Notes: a model not told the origin generated them from the letters alone. 64,000 nt of DNA from Edwardsiella hoshinae NBRC 105699 = ATCC 33379 (GCF_000474215.1 NZ_BAUC01000017.1:120087-184086), one strand, 5' to 3'. Counted from the first letter of the stretch, positions 28,235 to 36,787 are shown. A program made the numbers and translations.

Positions 28235-28594
28235 ATGGTTAGAGACAAATTTATTTTAAAAAGTTTTTCAACCATCAAAGTATGGATCGCCAGTCATGTT
28301 CATTTAGGAATTAAGAGTGCCGATGTGGTGGCCATTTCCGGTTATTCCCGCTCTTATTTCCTACGTGAGTTTGAATTGGCGACAGGTATGACATTAGCCA
28401 ATTACATCCGTCAAGAGCGGCTTAAACGTTCGCTACAGCAGTTGGAAGAGACGGATATGCGTATTAAAGAGATCAGCCATTCACTTGGCTATCCCAGTCA
28501 GAGCACCTTCTGTCAGATATTTAAGAACCAATATCGCGTTTCTCCCTCCGAGTATCGTCTCCTGTGTCGTCGGACCGCGTGTCTGGCCAGTTAG
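28235..28594 (+). CDS. Small AraC-family transcriptional regulator (MarA/SoxS size)
   Basis: A 119-residue protein made only of the AraC-type DNA-binding domain. The first helix-turn-helix is around SADVVAISGYSRSYFLREFE (residues 28-48). The second is around RIKEISHSLGYPSQSTFCQIFKNQYRVSPSEYR (75-108), which matches the AraC signature. No ligand-binding domain is present, so activity would be set by protein level as for MarA, SoxS and Rob-like regulators. I cannot say which regulon. It follows the YfcZ-like gene, an unusual pairing. Confidence 0.9.
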   Translation: MVRDKFILKSFSTIKVWIASHVHLGIKSADVVAISGYSRSYFLREFELATGMTLANYIRQERLKRSLQQLEETDMRIKEISHSLGYPSQSTFCQIFKNQYRVSPSEYRLLCRRTACLAS

Positions 28595-28602
28595 TTCCTC
28601 AT

Positions 28603-28636
28603 GTCAGCGCGGCCTCATTGCAGGGGCCACGCTGAC
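28603..28636 (+). terminator. Hairpin after the AraC-type gene
   Basis: GTCAGCGCGGCC pairs with GGCCACGCTGAC (11 of 12) about 9 bp after the stop codon. No clear T-run. Confidence 0.6.
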
Positions 28637-28730
28637 GCTGTCATGAACTGCAGGAACGATTTAAAGATATATACCAAAGTATTAATAATGAAAGTGAATA
28701 TGATGATTCAGGTTCAGTCATTCCTTAATC

Positions 28731-28967
28731 TGTAGTAGTTCGGTAATTCAGGACACCTCGAAATCCTGTTAATGTTAAAACAGTGAAAATGAGGTGATGC
28801 ATGCTCAAAACTCGTCGAACTAAAAAGAAATCCTAAAGCAGGCTGCCGTGCTGATGAGCGAAATCCCCGGCAAGCTGTCGCGATAATAATGGTGGTTTAT
28901 CGCCTTGCTTGCATGAAGAAAAGTGGAAACAGGTTATTACAGTGTCCTGATTTTGTGATCCACTACA
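28731..28967. mobile_element. Insertion sequence remnant with 26-bp terminal inverted repeats (237 bp)
   Basis: The left end TGTAGTAGTTCGGTAATTC... (28731-28756) and the complement of the right end (28942-28967) match at about 20 of 26 positions. Both finish in TCAGGACAC, and both start with TGTAGT. Between them a short frame begins at 28801 behind GAGGTG (MLKTRRTKKKS) and stops after 11 codons, as the start of a deleted orfA might look. The interior is too short for a transposase. No clear target duplication is visible. I read it as an internally deleted IS, possibly IS3-like; the family name is a guess. It directly abuts a chemoreceptor gene scrap. Confidence 0.65.
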
Positions 28968-29087
28968 CACCAAACTACCATGGTGCAACAGAACGCCGCC
29001 CTGGTTGAACAATCGACGGTCGCCTCCGCCGCCTTGCAGGGGCAGGCGAGTGAGTTGGCGGACGCCGTCGGTCAGTTCCAGATGTAA
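28968..29087 (+). pseudogene. 3' remnant of a methyl-accepting chemotaxis protein gene
   Basis: A short frame reads HQTTMVQQNAALVEQSTVAS and continues to QFQM and TAA at 29085. The QQNAALVEQS motif, followed by AALQGQASELADAV, is the hallmark of the very C-terminal signalling domain of chemoreceptors, just before the end of the protein. Homology begins exactly at the right end of the IS remnant, so the rest of the gene (over 1.4 kb) has been lost, probably through deletion linked to that element. No chemotaxis gene is found elsewhere in the window. Confidence 0.8.
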
Positions 29088-29324
29088 TGCTCCAGATGTA
29101 CTAATCGCTGTCATCCACCACGGCGCAGAGCATTATCCTGCGATTCTGTTCTCCGCCGTTTACACAGTACATTCATATTATTTATATGATCTCTGTACGC
29201 CTGCTATTCCTACCTAATCCATCGCATCGAATAGTCGCTATACTGCTTACCAGCACCATCATTATTCGGTGCCAAGGTGTACTCATTGCTAGGCAAGATC
29301 ATGCAACCGATGAGGAAGAGCACG

Positions 29325-29903
29325 ATGAAATTGAAATATTCTTTATGGGCAGTGTTAGCATCTGCGCCGCTAGTCTTAAGCGGTTGCGCCTCTGTACCCG
29401 CCAGTATTCAGGGGACTAATAGCCCGACATTACAGAAAAACTTCAGTCAGATACATATGACGCCGAATCTGTATACTGGCCAGCAGGTTCGGTTGGGTGG
29501 GCAAGTCATCAATGTGATCAACCAGCCGAAACAAACTTTACTTGAAATCGCCGTATTGCCGCTCAATAGCGCTGCCAGACCGGAGTTGGGCCAGGGATAC
29601 CAAGGTCGGTTGATCGCCCGTAGCGATCATTTCCTCGATCCGGTCAATTATCGTCATCATTTGGTTACGGTACTAGGGACGATCAGTGGCAGTGAACAAG
29701 GTAAAATCGGCGCCACGCCTTATACCTTTGTTACCCTGAATATCCAGGGGATTCAAGCCTGGCAAGTTGATGAAACCCTGCCGCCGGTCGCGCAGTGGGA
29801 CTATGGCATCGGGCCGAACTGGCCGATGACGTGGCGTAGCAATATGGATCCAGGCTGGGGATGGTATCCGCTGCTGCAACCTGAGGCGGTCGTCAACCGT
29901 TAA
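29325..29903 (+). CDS. Slp family outer-membrane lipoprotein
   Basis: A 192-residue lipoprotein. ATG 29325 is preferred over 29277 because GAGGAAG lies just before it and it opens a lipoprotein signal (MKLKYSLWAVLASAPLVLSGC, lipobox LSGC). The mature part has Slp features (VRLGGQVINVINQPKQTLLEI, and Q-LVTVLGTISGSEQGKIG). E. coli homologues Slp and YeaY are stress- or starvation-induced. The C-terminus is Trp-rich (WDYGIGPNWPMTWRSNMDPGW). Single-gene unit with a terminator. Confidence 0.88.
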   Translation: MKLKYSLWAVLASAPLVLSGCASVPASIQGTNSPTLQKNFSQIHMTPNLYTGQQVRLGGQVINVINQPKQTLLEIAVLPLNSAARPELGQGYQGRLIARSDHFLDPVNYRHHLVTVLGTISGSEQGKIGATPYTFVTLNIQGIQAWQVDETLPPVAQWDYGIGPNWPMTWRSNMDPGWGWYPLLQPEAVVNR

Positions 29904-29947
29904 ACAGGGAGTAAGGCCGCAGATAGTGCCAATGAGTAGTGTCAATT

Positions 29948-29979
29948 AACCGCCAGCATTCACATTTGGCGGTTTTTTT
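29948..29979 (+). terminator. Terminator of the Slp family gene
   Basis: AACCGCCA/TGGCGGTT stem followed by a run of seven T, 45 bp after the stop codon. Confidence 0.9.
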
Positions 29980-29994
29980 GTGCAAATTTGCCAG

Positions 29995-30051
29995 CGCTAG
30001 GTGAAATCTCGTGGGTAATCCATCTAATCTAATTCCAGATTTCACCTAGCG
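29995..30051 (+). repeat. 57-bp palindromic repeat, copy 1
   Basis: The ends CGCTAGGTGAAATCT and AGATTTCACCTAGCG are perfect 15-bp inverted repeats around 27 bp of loop. A copy in the opposite orientation lies at 31137-31193. The interior matches the complement of copy 2 at most positions (for example GGGTAATCC). Its place 15 bp beyond the Slp terminator and 0.5 kb before dif is notable. I know of no named family for it. Confidence 0.85.
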
Positions 30052-30326
30052 TTGCCATGGAGGGGGAAGAAAGCGGCAAAAGGCGGCCAAGATAGGCGGC
30101 TACTGGCATATTGGGATGGACGCAGTGTGTATGATGACCGGACCGCGACATTGACCGGCTGGGTCTGGCGATGGCGGTAAGGCATAGATCTATCGCCAAA
30201 CCGTAAAGTTGATCGTCGCGGTAACGTAACAGGTCGTTGGCGATGGGGGTAAGGAAGAACAGGATTTTGAAATTGAGAAAATGATAAATGATATATGACC
30301 TGGAACGAACATTCGGCGAACGTAAT

Positions 30327-30411
30327 GTGAAAAGGGATATAAGATTACGCATGATCCATGCCTTATAAGGTCGATACCAGCATGCTGCGTTCATGTCCGG
30401 AGATCCGTTTC
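30327..30411 (+). pseudogene. Decayed 3' fragment of a LamB-type porin gene
   Basis: About 85 bp, nearly identical to positions 41407-41489 read on the minus strand, which encode part of the C-terminal region of the porin at 41.3-42.6 kb. I count about four substitutions and two single-base insertions, and the insertions break the frame. The fragment is on the plus strand, the intact gene on the minus strand. Similarity fades on both sides. Confidence 0.8.
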
Positions 30412-30546
30412 ATCTGGGAAACAACGTTGTGCAGATAGTTTGTATGATGGGGTCAGCGTTAGACGCTACTGATGGCGGACGGTTATCAGCAACCAAATCA
30501 ATAGCCGTTCCCGGCAACACATGGCGGATTCTTTGCCTGATTATTA

Positions 30547-30574
30547 AGTTCGTATAATGTATATTATGTTAAAT
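30547..30574 (+). other. dif chromosome dimer resolution site (XerCD)
   Basis: A 28-bp site matching E. coli dif at 24 of 28 positions. The XerC arm is AGTTCGTATAA (four differences), the centre TGTATA is identical, and the XerD arm TTATGTTAAAT is identical. XerC and XerD recombine at dif to separate chromosome dimers, switched on by FtsK at the septum. It lies in non-coding DNA roughly midway between the two Ter sites, and the KOPS motifs on both sides point to it. Confidence 0.94.
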
Positions 30575-31136
30575 TAAACCAGGCGGTCATAATGGGACAC
30601 CTTCTTGGGATTGTTCGTTGGCGCGTGAACAATGAATGCCACCTGGCTTCAATATGCCGCTGTTTTCGATGGCGTCCCGTCAGCGATCCTCGGCATTGAG
30701 TCTTTGCTCCCCTGCCAATCGATCGCCTCTCGGTGTTGCCCTTTCTCACCTTTCTCATTCAGCAAGATGCAGAATGCGCCTCCAGCGTTCGCCTATAATA
30801 TCTATCATGCTCTCACGCTGAGTATTCCCGCGCGCATTAAACTGTTCTGGTGATGCCGTATGGCCGGCGGCACTTTCATGCTAGGGAGTCAGAAGCTCAC
30901 GCCTGGCATTGTAGAAAATATCGGGCCTACACGGAGTTCGCGCCGTTTGCTGTCCTCATGCCGATCCGTGCAATGATGGCGGTCACGCTCGTTACGTGTC
31001 TCTCGCTGCGCCGCTGCCGATGGTTGATAATCGATGTCGGGGATCGCTTTGGCACTCACACGCAGAGGGCGGCTGGTCTTCGCGCGACTCAGCGCCCCCC
31101 TTCCCTGTGCGGCGGTGACCCGCCCGCTATCGGTAA

Positions 31137-31193
31137 CGCTGGGTGAAATCTGGAATCAGATCAGGGGGATTACCCATGAGATTTCACCTAGCG
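31137..31193 (-). repeat. 57-bp palindromic repeat, copy 2 (inverted)
   Basis: CGCTGGGTGAAATCT and AGATTTCACCTAGCG close the repeat with 14 of 15 paired bases. The whole unit is the inverse of copy 1 with about five differences over 57 bp. Together the copies enclose dif. Confidence 0.85.
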
Positions 31194-31609
31194 CACTCAT
31201 TTTTGGCGTTAAAATAAACCGCCATGGCGCGATGTTGGGACTTATTTGCGTGCTCTTGGCGGAATTCGGGTTGTAGCATTGGGCAAAAGCATGTCAAGGG
31301 GCAACCGCGCCCCTGCATTGGCCGCGTGGAAACTTCGCGATCTTTACTATTTAATATCAATGTGAAAATCGCTATGCGGAAGGCGCCTCTGGCACAGATG
31401 AATCACCCAGGCGAGATCGCAGGGGGCCAAGGCGACATGTGCTGCGGCTTACTGCGGATAAACCTGCCGACTACCGCCGCTTATCGGACCTTGGCCCATT
31501 CCCATTGGGCCGCCTCATATGGGTCAGTGACGGTAATAAAGTGACATTGTCACGAAATTGCCGCTTATCGGACTCGCTTGTGGAATGTGATACTGAATGG
31601 TGGAACGTC
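31194..31609. other. Intergenic region with no recognised gene
   Basis: About 415 bp. CCGCTTATCGGAC occurs twice, about 80 bp apart. The open frames here (31224-31544, 31439-31666) show no family features. Probably decayed DNA. Confidence 0.45.
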
Positions 31610-33106
31610 TTAGGCTCCGGCAAACAGATACTTACTATTCACATCCTGAGCCAGCTGAGTGAATAGTTGATTGGTTAACTCCCGAGTCACCGCTAAGGCT
31701 TCGGCGAACGCCTGCGTACAGAATTGCTGTACCAAGCAACGTGCTTTGAGGCTATCTTCTTGATAGACAGATAAATATTCTTGCTCCATCTCCAGGCGTA
31801 ACGCCTCGAAGCGGGCCTCTAATTGCTGGTAGCGCTGCTGCACCCGCGGCGCATAGCGCGGATAGTTTTGCATCACCAGTGTTTGTAACTTACGGAACCG
31901 CCATTGCGCGGAGAGGTCATCTGCTGAGCCATCGGTGACGGTGCGATACGCCAAGGGAAACTCATCGATGGCCTGAGGATAGCAAGGAATATAGACGGAG
32001 AGACTGGGCATACCGTAGGAGACGTACTCGACATCGGCCAACGCAGGCGGCACCCCATTTCGCGACTGCAAGATATGCGATTGCTGGGTACGAAACAACG
32101 AGATCGGTCGCCAGGTATAGTCAGGCGTTTCTGCATAGGGTTGCCGTCCCAGATGCTGATAACTATTTCGCAATCCTTGTTTTACCGCCTCCACATCTAA
32201 CTGCACCTGTGGGTGTTCGAATACTGCAAACTCATCAGGACATTGCAGATCACGCATCGCATCGGGCGTATACAATTGCTGCAAGGCATACACGCGTGGA
32301 TAGTTGTAGTAATGATCGTGCGGGTCATCGTGGCGAGTATAAACCCGCTCAAAGTTGAAGCGTCCGTCGCGCGCAGCATCGTAGAAACCGTGCTGTTGGG
32401 CAAAGGCGATCAGCGTGGCCGACGCCATATAGTTTTCCCGATCGTCGGGATCATAAGCTCGCAACCTCCCCTGATTGCCGGTGACGAAATAGCACGCTTC
32501 CGGCAAACGGGCCGCCAGCCATTGATGGGCGCTGCCAGTTTCCAGGTACCAGATCTCATCGCGATCGATAAAGGCCACGCCAAATCCTTCACCTGCACCA
32601 TAAGTTTCGATCAGTTTACCCAGCCGGGCAGCGCCTTCCCGCGCCGAGACGACGTACGGCAATACCACATCGGTGATACTGTCCTCGCTGATCCCGATGG
32701 TCGGTAGATAGGGATCACATGCCAGCACCTGGGGATTGGCAAAGATGGTTTCGGTGGCGCTCATCCCTACCCCACATTGATTAAAACCCGCTGCGCCCCA
32801 GGTCATCTGAGCGGCCGTTTTGCCTGGTTTACCATTCGCGAATACGCTATAGGCCTGGGCCATCGGCGGCAGCGGGCAGCTAAATGCATTCTCATTGGCC
32901 TGGAATAACGCTTCGCCTCTCTTCTTCTTGGCCGGATGCTTGAGCAATACCTTGGAGAGCAGCGGGTCATGGTCTTCTGTTCGCGCGATAATGCGTGAAC
33001 CATCACATGTCGCCGCGCCTCCAATCAGGATAGTGGTACAGGAATCTGGATGCGCCTCAGCAGAGGAGTGTGTTGTCCGAGTCGCCAGGGGGAAGTTGTT
33101 CATCAT
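31610..33106 (-). CDS. C69 family dipeptidase (PepD-like)
   Basis: A 498-residue N-terminal-nucleophile peptidase. The sequence SCTTILIGGAATCDGSRIIARTEDHD puts the likely catalytic Cys at residue 23 and shows the family's RTED motif. So a short propeptide of about 22 residues may be removed by self-cleavage; it has no hydrophobic core and is no signal peptide. Later blocks WGAAGFNQCGVGMSATETIF and DRDEIWYLETGSAHQWLAAR are typical of C69 (formerly U34) dipeptidases. It likely cuts dipeptides in the cytoplasm. It stands alone. Confidence 0.92.
   Translation of the reverse strand: MMNNFPLATRTTHSSAEAHPDSCTTILIGGAATCDGSRIIARTEDHDPLLSKVLLKHPAKKKRGEALFQANENAFSCPLPPMAQAYSVFANGKPGKTAAQMTWGAAGFNQCGVGMSATETIFANPQVLACDPYLPTIGISEDSITDVVLPYVVSAREGAARLGKLIETYGAGEGFGVAFIDRDEIWYLETGSAHQWLAARLPEACYFVTGNQGRLRAYDPDDRENYMASATLIAFAQQHGFYDAARDGRFNFERVYTRHDDPHDHYYNYPRVYALQQLYTPDAMRDLQCPDEFAVFEHPQVQLDVEAVKQGLRNSYQHLGRQPYAETPDYTWRPISLFRTQQSHILQSRNGVPPALADVEYVSYGMPSLSVYIPCYPQAIDEFPLAYRTVTDGSADDLSAQWRFRKLQTLVMQNYPRYAPRVQQRYQQLEARFEALRLEMEQEYLSVYQEDSLKARCLVQQFCTQAFAEALAVTRELTNQLFTQLAQDVNSKYLFAGA
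32765..32772 (-). other. FtsK polarity motif (KOPS), pointing left
   Basis: CCCTACCC on the plus strand, so GGGTAGGG on the minus strand, oriented toward dif. It lies inside the dipeptidase gene. Confidence 0.5.
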
Positions 33107-33338
33107 GATGCTCCAACACCGCGGGAGAAAAGAATAAGATCCAGGTACGCTGGACCTTTGCCTCGCCTTTCAGCATACGCCATCGGACACCGTCGCGTAG
33201 AATTATTTCAGCGGTGATTATTGCGGCGCGAGTAACGGCGTTATGACTATTACTCATACATTAAACAGTTATTTTTTGTTACCGCATTCGGCTTGATACA
33301 GCTAAATTTGAATAGTAGGGCCAATAGGAGAAACGATT

Positions 33339-33764
33339 ATGTATAGCAATATTATGATACTACTTGACCTGAAAGCAGCATCGCAAGCGGATGCACAATT
33401 ATTGGACAAAGGGATGCAATTGGCGGATCGCTTCGACGCCAGTGTGCATCCAGTGCATGTAGTGCTCGATATTGAGCCGGGAGAGAATGGCAATCAATCA
33501 CTGTATTTCAAGCAGTTAGAGGAGCAGGCGAATAATTTACAGCATGCACGAGGCGCGGCTTGTCCCGAGATCGCCATTATTATCAGCAATGACTTTTCCT
33601 CTTCCTTGCAGGATTTTATTCGACAGAAAAAGATTGATCTGATTATTCTCGGCCACCATAACAGCGCTTTCGCTCAGAAGTTTGTTTCTTTCCTCTCCGT
33701 TGCCAAAAACACTATCGATACGATTAACATCGATACTCTGATCGTACCGCTAAGCGGTAACTAA
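33339..33764 (+). CDS. Universal stress protein, UspA/UspC type
   Basis: A 141-residue single Usp domain. It starts MYSNIMILLDLKAASQADAQLLDKGMQLAD and ends with IILGHHNSAFAQKFVSFLSVAKNTIDTINIDTLIVPL. The GHH region stands where ATP-binding Usp proteins have G-2x-G-9x-G-S/T, so this belongs to the non-ATP-binding UspA/C/D side. Function would be in stress survival. A hairpin follows at 33782-33804. Confidence 0.9.
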   Translation: MYSNIMILLDLKAASQADAQLLDKGMQLADRFDASVHPVHVVLDIEPGENGNQSLYFKQLEEQANNLQHARGAACPEIAIIISNDFSSSLQDFIRQKKIDLIILGHHNSAFAQKFVSFLSVAKNTIDTINIDTLIVPLSGN

Positions 33765-33781
33765 CGCTATCCCGCTGATAA

Positions 33782-33804
33782 ACCCGGCACATTTAGCGCC
33801 GGGT
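33782..33804 (+). terminator. Hairpin after the universal stress gene
   Basis: ACCCGGC/GCCGGGT stem, 18 bp after the stop codon, followed by TGCTATTCTT. Confidence 0.7.
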
Positions 33805-33847
33805 GCTATTCTTAGGTTATTGAGCCAGAACCGATGAATAGCCGACC

Positions 33848-36787
33848 ATGAAGTCACCGCGTACCATTTCATTTTCTCTGCATATCGCCGCTCTATTTAC
33901 CGGGTTACTGTTGGCTTTTTCCGCCCTGATCTTATGGTACCAATATCATGCCAGTACACGTCTTTTGTTGAGTAGCACCACGAGTCATTATCGGAATGTT
34001 GCGCTCGAAACGGCTAATGAAATGGAGCAGGCTTATCGCAGTGGGGCCTTGTTAGTTGATCTCTTGGCGAATCAACAGAGTAATGGCGCGGATGACACGC
34101 TGAGGCAACGCCTGACGCAGCTTGCTTTTTATGTCACCGCGTTACGCAATAGCCCAAAGCTAACGGCACTCTATAGCGGTTATGATAATGGCAGCTTTTT
34201 CCTCGTGCGCCGTTATATTCCTGCGGCGGAGCTCATTCGCCAGTTTGACCCGCCATCGGGCACGGCCTGGATCGTGCAGAGTCAAAGCACCGCTCCAGAC
34301 GGTAAGATGTCCGGCGAGTATCTCTTCTATAACGATCAACTCAGACTATTGCAGCAGCGGCGTGTCGCCGCCTACCGTTTCGATCCGCGCATGCGAAACT
34401 GGTATCAACTGGCACAGCAGGCGGGCAAACTCACTAGCACCTCACCTTACCGGTTCGCCAGCGGTGGCGTGTTGGGGATCACCGTCGCCATGCGCATGCG
34501 GCATGCTCCTGGCGTAGTCGGCAGCGATATTCAGATCGATGGCCTAGACCGTCTGTTGCAAGCGGCTCGCATCACGCCCAACAGCCATCTGGCGTTGTTG
34601 AATACGCACGGGCAGATCCTCGCCAGCGATGTTGCACCGAGCGGCACCGATATTGCACATGATGTCTCGCGCCCGTTACTGACGCAGCTGCAACATTCGC
34701 CGCTAGCACCACTGATCCCGCTGGCGGATAAGCCCGCGTTGCAAACCATCCCACTGCATCTGGCCGATGGGAGTCGCTGGCAAGGGATGGTGGTCAAGTT
34801 TAAGGTACTCGGTGGCGAGACGTTGCGTCTGGTGATGGCCTCGCCCGACGATGAGTTGATGACTAGCGCGAGTGAGGATGTCGGACGCATACTGCATATC
34901 TCACTCTTGATCCTGCTATTGGGATTGCTCGGTGCCTTCTGGTTGGCACAGCGAGCCTCTAAGCCGTTGCAGCTTTTGCTGGCTGAAGTCGGTAAGATCG
35001 AGGCGTTTCGCTTCGATGAACCCGTGACCATCAAAAGCAATATCATCGAGATCCATCGTCTCGCCAAAGCATTCGCGCAGATGAAGGAGAGTATCAACCA
35101 CTTCATGACCATTTCTCAGGCTTTAGTCGCTGAACGCCATCAACAGACGCTCTTGGCCCGTATTCTGGCGGAGATGACCCAACAGACCCATGCTTGCGGC
35201 GGGTTAATCCTCTTAGAGGATGCGGGAACACTACGTCCGGTGCAGTCGCGTTGGCAAGCGACTACATCGAACATCGATGCCCAGGCCCAGCAACGGACCT
35301 GGGTCTCTGCGTTGGGCATGGCGCGATTACAGCAAGCGCTACAGCAACATTGTCATCACCAAGTTATCACCCCGGCAGATTTCGCCGCCGCCTTTCCAGC
35401 TTTTCCGCCCGTTATCGCACCACTCACACTGCTGATCCTACCGTTGAGCAATGCGCAGCAGGAGCGTCTTGGTCTGTTGTTACTGTTTATCGATCAACAG
35501 TTTCCTGTGTCATCCCGTATGCTGGCTTTCGCGCAAGCCTTAGCCGGTAGTGCCGCCGTGGCGTTGAATACCCAGCACCTATTGGATGAGCAAAAACGCT
35601 TACTGGAAGATTTTATTCGCATGATTGCTGGCGCCATCGATGCTAAAAGTCCACATACTGGTGAGCACTGCCAACGCGTTCCCGTGCTGGCGAAAATGTT
35701 GGCCAAGGCGGCTTGCGAACAACAACACGGGCCCTTTGCCTCGTTTACCCTAAATGAAGATGAATGGGAGGCGTTACACATTGCCGCCTGGTTACATGAT
35801 TGTGGCAAGATCACGACACCGGACTATGTGATGGAAAAGGCGACAAAGTTGGAGACGCTCTATGATCGTATTCATGAGATCCGTCTGCGCTTCGAGCTGT
35901 TAAAACGGGATGCCGATCTCGCTTATTGGCAAGGTATCGCCGCAGGCGGCACTGCGCAGGACTTGGCACAAACACGCGACACGCTAAAAGCCCAGCTAGA
36001 TGACGAGTTCGGTTTTATTGCCCAGTGTAACTTAGGCGATACGCCGCTCTCATCCGACGATATTGCCCGTATACAACGTATTGCGCAACGATCCTGGACA
36101 CGAACCCTCTCCGATCGGATCGGTATTTCCCATGAAGAGCGGCAGCGGAAACAGGAAACGCCGGAGGCACCACTCCCCGTCACTGAGCCCTTGCTGGCCG
36201 ATCGACCGGAACACATTTTTTCTCGCCCTTCATCGCCGCGCGCTGCTGCGGCGCTCGCGGCGTCACGAGGATTCACGATGGCGATGCCCGAGCATCATTA
36301 TCATCGCGGTGAGCTGCATAACTTAACAGTGCGCCAGGGAACACTGAATGAAGAAGAGCGTTTCAAGATCAACGAACACATCATGCAAACCATTTTAATG
36401 CTGGAACAGCTCACCTTCCCACGCCATCTGCGCCAGGTTCCCGAGATCGCCGGGAGTCATCATGAACATATCGATGGCTCCGGCTACCCGCGCGGGCTGA
36501 CACAAGCGCAGATGACGGTGCCGGCCCGAATCATGGCGATCGCCGATATTTTCGAGGCGCTTACCGCCAGCGATCGGCCATATAAACCGGCGAAGACGCT
36601 AGCGCAAACCCTGGCCATCATGAGTGACATGGTCCGCCGCCGACACATCGATGCCGATCTATTTCGCCTGTTGCTTGAGAGCGGTACTTATCTGGACTAT
36701 GCGCGTCGCTATCTCTCTCCCGCGCAGATCGATCGGGTCGATGTGGCTCAGCTGTTGCGTCGGGCCAGCGCAACAACGAAACAATAA
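33848..36787 (+). CDS. Membrane HD-GYP domain protein, probable c-di-GMP phosphodiesterase
   Basis: A 979-residue sensor enzyme. Membrane helix 1 at about 9-29, a large periplasmic (Cache-like) region to about 345, helix 2 (HISLLILLLGLLGAFWLA), HAMP to about 420 and a GAF-like region at about 430-590. The HD-GYP region follows: His 602 (SPHTGEHC), the HD pair at 650-651 (WLHDCGK) and HHEHIDGSGYP at 871-881. Between HD and GYP are about 220 residues, much longer than the roughly 60 of simple HD-GYP domains. Metal ligands are intact, so activity on cyclic di-GMP is likely. The signal is unknown. The start at 33848 lies after GAACCGATGAATAGCC, without a strong ribosome site. Confidence 0.9.
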   Translation: MKSPRTISFSLHIAALFTGLLLAFSALILWYQYHASTRLLLSSTTSHYRNVALETANEMEQAYRSGALLVDLLANQQSNGADDTLRQRLTQLAFYVTALRNSPKLTALYSGYDNGSFFLVRRYIPAAELIRQFDPPSGTAWIVQSQSTAPDGKMSGEYLFYNDQLRLLQQRRVAAYRFDPRMRNWYQLAQQAGKLTSTSPYRFASGGVLGITVAMRMRHAPGVVGSDIQIDGLDRLLQAARITPNSHLALLNTHGQILASDVAPSGTDIAHDVSRPLLTQLQHSPLAPLIPLADKPALQTIPLHLADGSRWQGMVVKFKVLGGETLRLVMASPDDELMTSASEDVGRILHISLLILLLGLLGAFWLAQRASKPLQLLLAEVGKIEAFRFDEPVTIKSNIIEIHRLAKAFAQMKESINHFMTISQALVAERHQQTLLARILAEMTQQTHACGGLILLEDAGTLRPVQSRWQATTSNIDAQAQQRTWVSALGMARLQQALQQHCHHQVITPADFAAAFPAFPPVIAPLTLLILPLSNAQQERLGLLLLFIDQQFPVSSRMLAFAQALAGSAAVALNTQHLLDEQKRLLEDFIRMIAGAIDAKSPHTGEHCQRVPVLAKMLAKAACEQQHGPFASFTLNEDEWEALHIAAWLHDCGKITTPDYVMEKATKLETLYDRIHEIRLRFELLKRDADLAYWQGIAAGGTAQDLAQTRDTLKAQLDDEFGFIAQCNLGDTPLSSDDIARIQRIAQRSWTRTLSDRIGISHEERQRKQETPEAPLPVTEPLLADRPEHIFSRPSSPRAAAALAASRGFTMAMPEHHYHRGELHNLTVRQGTLNEEERFKINEHIMQTILMLEQLTFPRHLRQVPEIAGSHHEHIDGSGYPRGLTQAQMTVPARIMAIADIFEALTASDRPYKPAKTLAQTLAIMSDMVRRRHIDADLFRLLLESGTYLDYARRYLSPAQIDRVDVAQLLRRASATTKQ

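Larger units (their letters stand above)
30052..31136. other. Degenerate region around dif, no intact gene
   Basis: About 1.1 kb between the two inverted repeats. It contains the dif-like site and a porin gene fragment (see those entries). Several short open frames exist on both strands (for example 30632-30853 and 30850-31146), but none has a ribosome site with a credible product. On the minus strand, 30565-30810 reads with protein-like stretches broken by stops. I read the whole as decayed coding DNA of unknown origin. Confidence 0.6.

Noticed and set aside
30632..30853. Short open frames around dif as real genes
   Set aside because: Several overlapping frames compete, none has a good ribosome site or family features.
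31439..31600. Repeated CCGCTTATCGGAC as a CRISPR or iteron array
   Set aside because: Only two copies, no regular spacing, no associated genes.
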